From positions 1 to 57,196 of the forward strand of contig JABSRX010000074.1 in assembly GCA_013214695.1 (NCBI GenBank): a stretch of 57,196 bases of DNA. The letters run 5' to 3'. The position numbers and the translations under genes are program-made. The stretch is from Rhizobiaceae bacterium. Its GTDB lineage: Bacteria; Pseudomonadota; Alphaproteobacteria; Rhizobiales; Rhizobiaceae. Each line of letters begins with the position of its first letter. The stretch's first letter is position 1. The notes under the pieces were generated by a model that saw only the letters and a list, made by a program, of their open reading frames with translations, was not told where the DNA came from and made no database searches. This document shows, one piece after another, positions 8,953 through 19,155 of this stretch.

Positions 8953-8990
8953 CGCACTGGATGAACGACTTCATCCAGAATCAACCAATC

Positions 8991-9027
8991 AACGAGTCGA
9001 TTCAAACACTTGAATCGACTCGTTTTT
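8991..9027 (+). terminator. Rho-independent terminator of the mttB operon
   Basis: A perfect 15-base-pair stem (8991-9005 with 9010-9024), 4-base loop and a run of T follow the dehydrogenase gene by 38 bases. Confidence 0.9.
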
Positions 9028-9076
9028 GTTTGTAGCAGCGCGGCCCGGAAACCCGGCCACACCTAATTATCTAAAC

Positions 9077-11932
<2,856 letters not shown>

Positions 11933-11942
11933 GTCTGTGTCC

Positions 11943-12311
11943 TTAGCTGATCAGGGCCTGGTAGCCGTCGGCGTCCAGCAATTCATCCAACTGGCTGCTG
12001 TCGCTGAGCTTCATTTTGTAGAGCCAACCGTCGCCCTCAGCGCCTGCATTGACCAATGCAGCATCGTCGTTGAGCTTTTCATTGACTTCCACCACGGTGC
12101 CTGACGCCGGGGCGTAAACGTCCGACGCGGCTTTCACAGATTCGACCACAACACCATCATCGCCCTGCTCCAGTTCCGTGCCAACGTCCGGCAGTTCAAC
12201 GAAAACCAGATCGCCCAGCTGTTCCTGCGCATGGTTGGTGATACCGACTGTTGCAACGTCTCCTTCAACGCTCAGCCATTCGTGTTCGTCAGTGTAATAA
12301 ATTTTGCTCAT
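11943..12311 (-). CDS. gcvH: Glycine cleavage system H protein
   Basis: A 122-residue lipoyl carrier. The barrel-sandwich fold is clear ([26 protein letters not shown]) and the lipoylated Lys is residue 60 in [11 protein letters not shown]. It shuttles the aminomethyl group from GcvP to GcvT and dihydrolipoate to the L-protein, which is not encoded in the window. It lies 12 bases downstream of gcvT and 10 upstream of gcvP. Confidence 0.98.
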   Translation of the reverse strand: MSKIYYTDEHEWLSVEGDVATVGITNHAQEQLGDLVFVELPDVGTELEQGDDGVVVESVKAASDVYAPASGTVVEVNEKLNDDAALVNAGAEGDGWLYKMKLSDSSQLDELLDADGYQALIS

Positions 12312-12323
12312 GATGCTTCCTCC

Positions 12324-13394
12324 TTAGCGTTTGTAATTGTGAGCGACGAAGGGGGGCTTAACCCGCTTCATCGGAATTTGCTTGCCGCGCATATCGGCAA
12401 AAATTTCTGCGTCCGCGGCCGAGACCGAAACCAAAGCCATGGCCATCGGCCCTTTGAGACTGGGACCGAAGCCGCCGGATGTGACAGTGCCGATGTTGTT
12501 GCCAGCGTCATCAACGAGGTCTGTCCCACCGCGCACCGGACGCCCTTCCGGCAACAGGGCGACACGCATCCGGTTTCGGCCAGCTTCAATTTTCTCCGCC
12601 AGGGCGTCGGCGCCGATATGACCGCCCCCTCCACGCAGGTCTTTGGGGATGGCCCAGATCAGACCGGCCTCGTGGGGAGTGATTTCTTCACTCAGATCCT
12701 GCCCGTACAGCGGCAATCCGGCCTCCAGGCGTAGGGAATCGCGGGCACCCAGTCCGATCCACTCAACCCGGTCATCGGCGAGCAATTTTTCGGCAAATCC
12801 CACCCCGTCTGCCTTCGGCATGGCGATCTCAAAACCGTCTTCGCCGGTGTAGCCGGTGCGCGAAACGAACCAGCCATCGGCTGGTTCCTGAGCGGTCATG
12901 AAGTCCATCGACGCGACATCAAAATGTGCACCAAGCACCGCCTCCGCTTTCGGCCCCTGAAGCGCCAAGAAGGCGCGTGGCAGGATTTCGACGGTGACGT
13001 CAAACGGTGTTGCTTCAGCCTGAATGTGGGCGACGTCTTTCTCCGCGCAACCTGCGTTCGCAACAATGAGGTAGCGCTCATCGCCCAGACGGGTAACGAT
13101 GAGATCGTCGATAATGCCGCCGTCCTTGTTCAACATGAAGGTATAACGGGCTTGGCCAATGGTCTGTTGATCCGCGTGATAGGGGCACAGGCGAGCAACC
13201 AGTGCCGCTGCTTCGGCACCCGACAACGAGACATGGACCATGTGGGAAATATCGAAAAGGCCGGCCGCAGCGCGCGTATGTTCGTGTTCCTTCATCACGC
13301 CCAGCGGATAAAAGAGCGGCATATCATAACCGGCGAAGGCACCCATTTTGGCGCCAGCATCAACATGCGTTTGGTAAAAAGGGGTCTGTTCCAA
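12324..13394 (-). CDS. gcvT: Aminomethyltransferase, T-protein
   Basis: A 356-residue T-protein. The N-terminal folate-binding domain includes MPLFYPLGVMKEHEHTR and GLFDISHMVHV, and the RTGYTGEDGFEI motif is followed by the C-terminal barrel with GTVTSGGFGPSL. It transfers the methylene group from GcvH to THF and releases ammonia. First gene of the operon; the ATG at 13394 follows an AGGAG about 10 bases upstream. Its leader holds the tandem glycine riboswitch and, next to the coding region, a GC hairpin (13424-13437). Confidence 0.97.
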   Translation of the reverse strand: MEQTPFYQTHVDAGAKMGAFAGYDMPLFYPLGVMKEHEHTRAAAGLFDISHMVHVSLSGAEAAALVARLCPYHADQQTIGQARYTFMLNKDGGIIDDLIVTRLGDERYLIVANAGCAEKDVAHIQAEATPFDVTVEILPRAFLALQGPKAEAVLGAHFDVASMDFMTAQEPADGWFVSRTGYTGEDGFEIAMPKADGVGFAEKLLADDRVEWIGLGARDSLRLEAGLPLYGQDLSEEITPHEAGLIWAIPKDLRGGGGHIGADALAEKIEAGRNRMRVALLPEGRPVRGGTDLVDDAGNNIGTVTSGGFGPSLKGPMAMALVSVSAADAEIFADMRGKQIPMKRVKPPFVAHNYKR

Positions 13395-13423
13395 TTCAGG
13401 CTCCTGACAGTCAAAGGCACACG

Positions 13424-13437
13424 CCCGCTTATGCGGG
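13424..13437 (-). promoter_or_regulatory. Hairpin in the riboswitch expression platform
   Basis: A perfect 5-base-pair GC stem (CCCGC/GCGGG) with a 4-base loop lies between aptamer 2 and the gcvT ribosome-binding site. It is probably part of the switch that controls gcvT; with no U-tract after it, translational control is more likely than termination. Confidence 0.5.
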
Positions 13438-13443
13438 AATGCC

Positions 13444-13641
13444 CCCTCTGTCCTTGGCCTGAGAGACTCGTTGAGCTGATAACTTCAGTTCAACTTACAC
13501 CGTCGGCGCAGGCCTGTGGGCCTGACTTTCCAGAGAGCCTGGGGTTTCGAAACCCACTGTTAGCGGTCCTTTTGCCTGAGAGATTACGGGTATTTTCACC
13601 TTCGGCGGCGGCCCATGTGAGCCACTCTCTCCCACTAACAG
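13444..13641 (-). ncRNA. Tandem glycine riboswitch upstream of gcvTHP
   Basis: On the minus strand two glycine aptamers follow each other. Aptamer 1 (about 13557-13641) is closed by CTGTTAG/CTAACAG and contains GGGAGAGAG, a GCCGCCGAAGG core and ATCTCTCAGGCAAAAGGACC. Aptamer 2 (about 13444-13541) contains CTCTGGAAAG, GCCGACGG and GTCTCTCAGGCCAAGGACAGAG. This is the classic gcvT element: glycine binding turns on the glycine cleavage operon. Both aptamers appear intact. Confidence 0.96.
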
Positions 13642-13786
13642 TCCAGTAAAAACTGGCCAGCGACAAAAACGCTAGACGAAAAATTATCGCCTGTCACCCC
13701 ACTTTTACGCCATGGCATGTGACGCTTTTTCGACAGCGTTGGCGAAGAAACCCTCCCAAAATCGCCTCAAGATTGGGAGTATGACT

Positions 13787-15163
13787 ATGAATATCCAAAC
13801 GCCATTTGGCCGTCACAAGCGCAAGATCGAACCCTTTGTTTTGCCGGATCATCCGGGCAATGACGCAGGTTACGAAGCGCTCGAAGCTTATGCGCGTGCC
13901 AAGGCCGCTGCGATGAATCAACATCTCATCGGCTACGGTGAACTGGCTGAAAATGAATGGAAATTGGCCGGCATCGCCGATCCTGATTTGGACCGGATGC
14001 GGCACTACCGGTTGGAGCGGTTGCGCGCAGAACTGCGCAAGCATGATCTCGCTGGCATTCACCTGTATGACCCGCTGAACATCCGCTACGCGACCGACTG
14101 CACCAACATGCAATTGTGGACCACGCACAACCCTGCCCGTTGCGCCTTCATCGCAACAGAGGGCCCCGTCGTTCTTTTTGAATTCCACAATTGTGAACAC
14201 CTTTCCGACCATACCGGTGTTGTCGACGAAATCCGTGGCTGCACCGCCTGGTTCTATTTCGAGGGCGGCGGACGATGCCTCGAATTTGCCGAGAACTGGG
14301 CCAATGACATCGCCGACCTGCTGCGCGAGCACGGCGGTGGCAATATGCGTTGCGCCTTCGACCAGGTCGATTCCCACGGCATCGCTCCGCTGGAAAAGGC
14401 AGGGGTCGAAGTCATCTACGGCGAAGAGATGATGGAGGAAGCGCGCAAGATCAAATCGCCCGACGAGATCCTCTGCATGCGGCGCGCCATCGTTTCCTGC
14501 GAGGCCGCTATGGCCGAAATGGAGAAGGCGCTGAAGCCCGGCATGACCGAAAACGATCTCTGGGCGGTTTTGCATGCCGAGAATATCCGGCGCGGTGGCG
14601 AATGGATCGAAACCCGCCTGCTTGCCTCCGGTCCCCGAACCAATCCATGGTTCCAGGAATCCTCGGCACGGGTCATTGAGGACGGCGACATTGTCGCTTT
14701 CGACACCGATCTGATCGGTCCCTATGGCTTCTGCTGCGACATCTCCCGCACCTGGTTGGCCGGCGATGGTCAGCCCACCAATGAGCAGCGATGGCTGTAT
14801 CAGACAGCGGCTGAACAGATGGCAGCCAATTTCGAGATGCTGGCACCCGGGGTTACATTCCGCGAGTTGTCGACCAAATCAAAGGAATTGCCGGAAGACT
14901 GTATGCCGACCCGTTACGGTGTTCTCTATCACGGCGTTGGTCTTTGCGATGAGTATCCTTCGATCCGCTACTCCGTTGATTTCGAGCATCATGGCTATGA
15001 CGGCGTATTGGAACCAGGCATGTGCATCTGTGTGGAGAGCTATGTCGGACGCCATGGCGGCGGTGAAGGCATCAAGCTAGAAGACCAATGCCTGATCACG
15101 GAAACCGGCTACGAGAAGTTGTCGACCTACCCGCTCGACAAACGGCTCATGGGCGAGGCGTAG
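13787..15163 (+). CDS. DddP-like M24-family protein, candidate DMSP lyase
   Basis: A 458-residue protein of the M24 (creatinase/Xaa-Pro dipeptidase) fold. It shares the specific motifs of DddP: NIRYATDCTNMQLW, ENIRRGGEWIETRLLASGPR and the metal-binding set FDTDLIGPYGFCCDISR (three Asp), YHGVGLCDE (His), CVESYVG (Glu) and IKLEDQ (Glu). The Tyr five residues before that His and the Asp six after it, both catalytic in DddP as I remember it, are also present. The N-terminal half is more divergent, so a related activity is possible. GGGAG precedes the ATG at 13787 by 7 bases; an ATG at 13781 is an alternative. It is divergent from gcvT. Confidence 0.72.
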   Translation: MNIQTPFGRHKRKIEPFVLPDHPGNDAGYEALEAYARAKAAAMNQHLIGYGELAENEWKLAGIADPDLDRMRHYRLERLRAELRKHDLAGIHLYDPLNIRYATDCTNMQLWTTHNPARCAFIATEGPVVLFEFHNCEHLSDHTGVVDEIRGCTAWFYFEGGGRCLEFAENWANDIADLLREHGGGNMRCAFDQVDSHGIAPLEKAGVEVIYGEEMMEEARKIKSPDEILCMRRAIVSCEAAMAEMEKALKPGMTENDLWAVLHAENIRRGGEWIETRLLASGPRTNPWFQESSARVIEDGDIVAFDTDLIGPYGFCCDISRTWLAGDGQPTNEQRWLYQTAAEQMAANFEMLAPGVTFRELSTKSKELPEDCMPTRYGVLYHGVGLCDEYPSIRYSVDFEHHGYDGVLEPGMCICVESYVGRHGGGEGIKLEDQCLITETGYEKLSTYPLDKRLMGEA

Positions 15164-15195
15164 TCTCTGAAATTTGGGGACCCTGAAAAAGAAAT

Positions 15196-15227
15196 CGCCG
15201 CGCGGTTGTCCTCCCGCCCGCGCGGCG
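15196..15227 (+). terminator. GC-rich terminator-like hairpin
   Basis: A 10-base-pair stem (15196-15205 with 15218-15227) about 30 bases after the DddP-like gene. There is only a weak T-rich tail, so it may end transcription from either side or merely stabilise the mRNA. The rest of the gap to 15345 shows nothing recognisable. Confidence 0.5.
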
Positions 15228-15344
15228 TCGTCTTGTGAGCCTAGGCTCCAGACGACCGGATGGCTCCCTCGAGCTTCCGGAATCCGGTGGGAAAAATTGC
15301 ACGTTATCTATCTGGTTGCAATGCTTCTTTCGTTGGTTTGGCGG

Positions 15345-16121
15345 CTAAAGTGAACGCAGCGCGCCATATTTGTCCGCTGCGAGATAGGTAACGCCGTCCA
15401 ATCGCAACAATTGGTTGTGTTTGGATGATTTCATGACCTCGACGCCGGCAGCCAATGCGCTTTGCAATCGTTGCAAAGCGTTCGCGCCCCAGCCGGTATT
15501 TGTGATGTAGGGCAGACCCGGTAGAAACGGTGTCCACTGCAACACCCGAAGCTTGCCTGCATTGTTGGGCTGGATCTGGCGATAAAGATGCCAGCACAGG
15601 GCATCAATCGCGGCAATGTCAGCCCGACCATCAGCTACCATGTCCGCCGAATAGCGATGCCCGCCGCTCTTGATCAGTTCGCCGAAGTAGTTCTCCAGAC
15701 GACCCGTAAGCGGTGTGACGCATCGATAGCCAGACAGGGAGTTGGCACTGTTGAAGGCAAACCGCATGGAACTGGCCGCAGGTCCCCCTTCCCCGGAAAG
15801 CGAATCCAAACTGTCGCCAGCAACGTCGACGCGCACAATCAAGGCGCTTGCGTAATAGGGTCCTTGCCACCCTTCAATGTCAAAATGCGGTGTGCCCAGC
15901 AGTTCGACCTTGCCTTCCAGGCGGGACACAAACGGGTAGCCGCAGGTCTGGCTGAAGAACAGGTCTGGCGACAGCCACCCCTCGGTTTCATCGTCGGTGT
16001 GAAATATGACTTGCGGTGGCTCAAACCCGTCTGCCGCAAAACTGTCGTGCAATATCTGCCAATAGGCATCCGTGTCTGACCGTAACTCCGGCCAGTCATA
16101 CATGGGCAGCGAAGCAATCAC
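15345..16121 (-). CDS. PhnD-like substrate-binding protein without signal peptide
   Basis: A 258-residue protein resembling the phosphate/phosphonate ABC transporter binding proteins (PhnD family): ASLPMYDWPE at the start, DLFFSQTCGYPF, a Ser-rich segment in the middle, DMVADGRADIAAIDALCW and a C-terminal ALAAG helix. No signal peptide or lipobox is visible, and no permease or ATPase is nearby, so transport is doubtful and a cytoplasmic ligand-sensing role is possible. The GTG start overlaps the desaturase stop (GTGA), indicating translational coupling. Confidence 0.7.
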   Translation of the reverse strand: MIASLPMYDWPELRSDTDAYWQILHDSFAADGFEPPQVIFHTDDETEGWLSPDLFFSQTCGYPFVSRLEGKVELLGTPHFDIEGWQGPYYASALIVRVDVAGDSLDSLSGEGGPAASSMRFAFNSANSLSGYRCVTPLTGRLENYFGELIKSGGHRYSADMVADGRADIAAIDALCWHLYRQIQPNNAGKLRVLQWTPFLPGLPYITNTGWGANALQRLQSALAAGVEVMKSSKHNQLLRLDGVTYLAADKYGALRSL

Positions 16122-17056
16122 TCGGCGACGGCTTCCGACTGCGTGTCGCGATACATGAAGGGATGATCCACGGGCTGTTTCACGCGGAAAGCGAAGCGGC
16201 GCACGATATCGCCATAGCCATCAAACAAGGTATGTTCGTTCGCCGCCAAAAACAACTCGCGGCGCTCTTTATAGAGCTCCGGCAGATCATACCAGGCAAC
16301 AGCAGGATTGGCGTGATGCACAATGTGCAGGTTGTTGTTGAGATAGAGCAGCGCCAAGGCCGGATGCGCTTCGACGATTGCCGAGCGCGCACCCACATTC
16401 TCAGCAGCCTGATGCTCCGCATATGACCGCAAAGACGTCAGTGATAGCGATGGATAGACAACGCACAATCCGTAAATCCACAACGGCATGGCGAACACAT
16501 TGACGATGATCAGGCCCAAAACCACAAGCCCAATGGCATGCAACGTCCAAGCCAAACGGACACCCGATTCCCCTGCCTTGATTCGCTGAATTTCTGTCCG
16601 CGAAAACCCGTACAGTGTCAGCCATGGACCGATGACCAGACGCCCGATCAGCGTGTTGTTGATCAGAAAGAGTTTGCGCATGAAGGGGCGCATGGTGGTG
16701 TATTGGCAAAGCGGCCAAAAATAGCTTTCCGGATCCTCATATGGATCCGTCAAGTTGAGGTCATTGTGATGCTGCAGATGCAGCTCGCGATAGCGGCGGT
16801 AGGGAAAAACGACCGCAAGCGGCAGGCTGATCAGTAATTCGTTGAGCCAAGCGAACCGAGTTGGATGCCCGTGAATGGTTTCATGTTGAAGGGATGCGTG
16901 AAGTGTCGCCAGAGGCGCCATTGCCAACAGGCCCACCAGGCTGAATATCCAATTTGATGTTGTCCATGCCAGCCCCCCGGCCAGCCACAAACCATAACAA
17001 GCGCCGATCAGCGCCAAGGTTCGCCACTCCGTTTTACCAGACATCCCCACTTTCAT
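16118..17056 (-). CDS. Membrane fatty acid desaturase
   Basis: A 312-residue integral membrane di-iron desaturase. Three histidine boxes are present: HETIHGH (about residues 58-64), HLQHH (93-97) and HIVHH (about 255-260); hydrophobic segments at 13-50, 75-85 and around 165-190 flank them. It would introduce a double bond or hydroxyl into acyl chains or a related lipid, using an electron donor not encoded here. It is co-translated with the PhnD-like gene and divergent from the homocysteine methyltransferase gene. Confidence 0.85.
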   Translation of the reverse strand: MKVGMSGKTEWRTLALIGACYGLWLAGGLAWTTSNWIFSLVGLLAMAPLATLHASLQHETIHGHPTRFAWLNELLISLPLAVVFPYRRYRELHLQHHNDLNLTDPYEDPESYFWPLCQYTTMRPFMRKLFLINNTLIGRLVIGPWLTLYGFSRTEIQRIKAGESGVRLAWTLHAIGLVVLGLIIVNVFAMPLWIYGLCVVYPSLSLTSLRSYAEHQAAENVGARSAIVEAHPALALLYLNNNLHIVHHANPAVAWYDLPELYKERRELFLAANEHTLFDGYGDIVRRFAFRVKQPVDHPFMYRDTQSEAVAE

Positions 17057-17117
17057 CTCGCTGTCACATTTCTGTGATGCACATTCTTCTGAATCAGCAA
17101 ATCGCGCAAGAAATTTT

Positions 17118-17133
17118 TTGCATACCTATGCAA
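17118..17133. promoter_or_regulatory. Palindromic candidate operator TTGCATA-N2-TATGCAA
   Basis: A perfect 7-base inverted repeat with 2-base spacing, itself flanked by GCAAGAA (17106-17112) and TTCTTGC (17134-17140), in the promoter region between the desaturase and homocysteine methyltransferase genes. The nested symmetry suggests a dimeric repressor or activator site; the protein is unknown. Confidence 0.45.
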
Positions 17134-17155
17134 TTCTTGCGGCCTGTGAATCAAT

Positions 17156-17185
17156 CATATAAAGCCATACTTATATCTTTATATG
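17156..17185. promoter_or_regulatory. Inverted repeat CATATAAAG-N12-CTTTATATG
   Basis: Perfect 9-base inverted repeats just upstream of the homocysteine methyltransferase ribosome-binding site. The half-site is shared with the element at 26799-26818 before metF and the pterin methyltransferase gene, but the spacing differs. The pattern resembles operators of the ArsR-family SAM-cycle regulator SahR as I remember them; no ArsR gene is in the window. Confidence 0.45.
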
Positions 17186-17197
17186 GAGTCGCCACAC

Positions 17198-18232
17198 ATG
17201 GCTGAGAAGCTGAAATCCTTGATTGCCGAAAAGGGCGTCTTGCTGGGCGATGGTGCCACAGGAACCAATTTCTTTGAAATGGGTTTGGTCTCCGGCGATG
17301 CACCGGAATTGTGGAACGACGAGGCTCCTGAAAAAGTCAAAGCCTTGCATCAGGGGTTTGTCGATGCTGGCGCTGATATCATCCTCACCAATACATTTGG
17401 TGGCAATGCGCACAGATTGAAGCTTCACGATGCCCAGGACCGGGTCCGCGAGCTCAACTGCAAAGCAGCACAATTGGCGCGCGAAGTGGCAGCAGATGCA
17501 GGCAAAACCGTATTGGTTGCTGGGTCAGTAGGCCCCACCGGCGAGCTGTTTGAACCCCTTGGGGAGATGACCCATGACGTCGCCGTCGCCTCCTTTACCG
17601 AGCAGATGCTGGGGCTCCAGGAGGGAGGTGCAGACGTTTTATGGATCGAAACCATGTCAGCCCGCGAAGAAATTCTCGCGGCTGCCGAAGCGGCCAACGC
17701 GGTTGGCTTGGAATACATTTTTACGGCCAGTTTTGACACAGCCGGACGGACAATGATGGGCATTGCTCCGTCCGAACTCGGTGACATTGCTGACAATCTC
17801 CCATCTCCCCCAACTGCAGTGGGGGCAAACTGTGGCGTCGGCGCAACCGACCTGCTGTTCTCCGTCCTGGATATGACGGCAAAAGGCTCCACTGCAGAAG
17901 GTGGGCACATCGCAGTCATCGCTAAGGCCAATTGCGGCGTTCCTCAGGTTAGTGGCGATGAGGTCGTCTATACCGGCACGCCGGAATTGATGGGCAAATA
18001 CGCCAAACTGGCCATCGATGCTGGGGCAAAGATCATCGGAGGCTGCTGCGGCACATCGGCCGGTCATCTCGCCGCAATGCGCGCGGCGATTGACGAGCAC
18101 ACACGGGGTGGCCGTCCTTCCCACGAGGAAGTCGTTGCTGCCACCGGCGATCTGGTGAACCAGATCGCTGAGGAAAAGGCATCCCCGCCCGACGGTGCCC
18201 GTGCCGGCCGTCGACGGGGTCGGCGGCGGTAG
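17198..18232 (+). CDS. Homocysteine S-methyltransferase (BHMT/MetH-Hcy domain), Arg/Gly tail
   Basis: A 344-residue stand-alone homocysteine-binding barrel. GDGATGTNFFEMG is at residues 17-29, TNTFGGN near 64-70, and the zinc ligands are Cys212 (GANCG) and Cys283/Cys284 (GGCCG). Members act either as betaine-homocysteine methyltransferase or as the homocysteine module of a split MetH; the nearby corrinoid, pterin and activator genes favour the second, without excluding the first. The ATG at 17198 is chosen for a GGAG 9 bases upstream. The last 15 residues (GARAGRRRGRRR) are a basic tail outside the fold. Two inverted repeats sit in its promoter. Confidence 0.85.
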   Translation: MAEKLKSLIAEKGVLLGDGATGTNFFEMGLVSGDAPELWNDEAPEKVKALHQGFVDAGADIILTNTFGGNAHRLKLHDAQDRVRELNCKAAQLAREVAADAGKTVLVAGSVGPTGELFEPLGEMTHDVAVASFTEQMLGLQEGGADVLWIETMSAREEILAAAEAANAVGLEYIFTASFDTAGRTMMGIAPSELGDIADNLPSPPTAVGANCGVGATDLLFSVLDMTAKGSTAEGGHIAVIAKANCGVPQVSGDEVVYTGTPELMGKYAKLAIDAGAKIIGGCCGTSAGHLAAMRAAIDEHTRGGRPSHEEVVAATGDLVNQIAEEKASPPDGARAGRRRGRRR

Positions 18233-18344
18233 CAGCGATAGCGGCAATCGCGTCTGGCCGTTATCCCAAGCAAACCCAAAGTGGGGGCGGTCAAAACACG
18301 TCAAACCGACGACAGCAATTTCACCTCAGTAATGAAGTGCTTGC

Positions 18345-19025
18345 TCAGCTCGCCATCATCGCTTGCATATGAAAGGCCTGATGGTCGGTCGCATTGCGAT
18401 AGCTCTTACCGACCGGACAGGCTTGACGTGCCAGGCACCCGCCGGAAAAACACGTCTCACCTGCTCGGCTGCCAACATGCTTTTTGCAAGCCGGATAGTC
18501 GTAAGCATCTTTAGTGAAGGCGCCGATCGGGCATGTGTTGAGACACGGTTTGTCAATGCAGGTATCGCAGGGATGATCCATCTTGGGAGACGATGGCAGG
18601 TGGCTGATTTCATGGGCAAAAACAAGAACAGCGCGAAACGCAAACCACAAACCATATTCAGGGTGGATCAACAGGCCGAGCGGTGATTGCTCAACCCCAA
18701 GCGCCTGGCGGGCATATTGCTGAAACGGCCAAACAGGGTCGCCAAAGGGATAGCGAACCTCGCGGACCGTGCCAGGCCCCAGACCTTCAACCAAATCCGC
18801 GACCTGCGACATTGTCCAGCGATTGAGCGGGTCCGGCTTGCCGTCCAACTTCTCTTCGGAGTCTGAAAAGGCTGGCCATAGGCTGCTGCCAATATTGCCT
18901 ATCAAGAGTGCGGATGCACCGTCTGTCTCAAACCAGCCAAGGGGCTTCAACCCGACGAGCCCCAGCCGCTTGCGGATGGTCTCGTCAAGCCGTTCACCGC
19001 TTATTTCCGCTTTGCTGTCGCCCAT
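18345..19025 (-). CDS. Two-cluster ferredoxin-like protein (QueG-like C-terminus)
   Basis: A 226-residue iron-sulphur protein. The C-terminal 80 residues carry HPCDTCIDKPCLNTCPIG and a second set CFSGGCLARQACPVG, enough for two 4Fe-4S clusters in the arrangement seen in epoxyqueuosine reductase-type and other small ferredoxin proteins. The N-terminal 140 residues have no recognised catalytic motif and lack the cobalamin-binding body of QueG. It lies between the homocysteine methyltransferase and the second mttB, so it could supply low-potential electrons for corrinoid reactivation; that is inference from position. Confidence 0.7.
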   Translation of the reverse strand: MGDSKAEISGERLDETIRKRLGLVGLKPLGWFETDGASALLIGNIGSSLWPAFSDSEEKLDGKPDPLNRWTMSQVADLVEGLGPGTVREVRYPFGDPVWPFQQYARQALGVEQSPLGLLIHPEYGLWFAFRAVLVFAHEISHLPSSPKMDHPCDTCIDKPCLNTCPIGAFTKDAYDYPACKKHVGSRAGETCFSGGCLARQACPVGKSYRNATDHQAFHMQAMMAS

Positions 19026-19155
19026 CGCTCAGGTCTCCTAGAAGCTGCGGCATTCAGCCTTTGATCGCAGAACGCCAAACTTCCTGCTGGATGAAGTCAG
19101 CAGTGAATTCCCGACTTCTGACTTCCCGACAATTTGGCGCCCTGACCTCGCGTGT

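Noticed and set aside
9027-9076. Terminator for gcvP in the GGCCCGGAAACCCGGCC stretch
   Set aside because: The arms pair over only about 4 bases and no U-tract follows on the minus strand.
17057-17197. SAM-II riboswitch before the homocysteine methyltransferase
   Set aside because: The TATAAAGCC stretch is superficially similar, but the conserved pseudoknot segments are missing; an operator explains the symmetry better.
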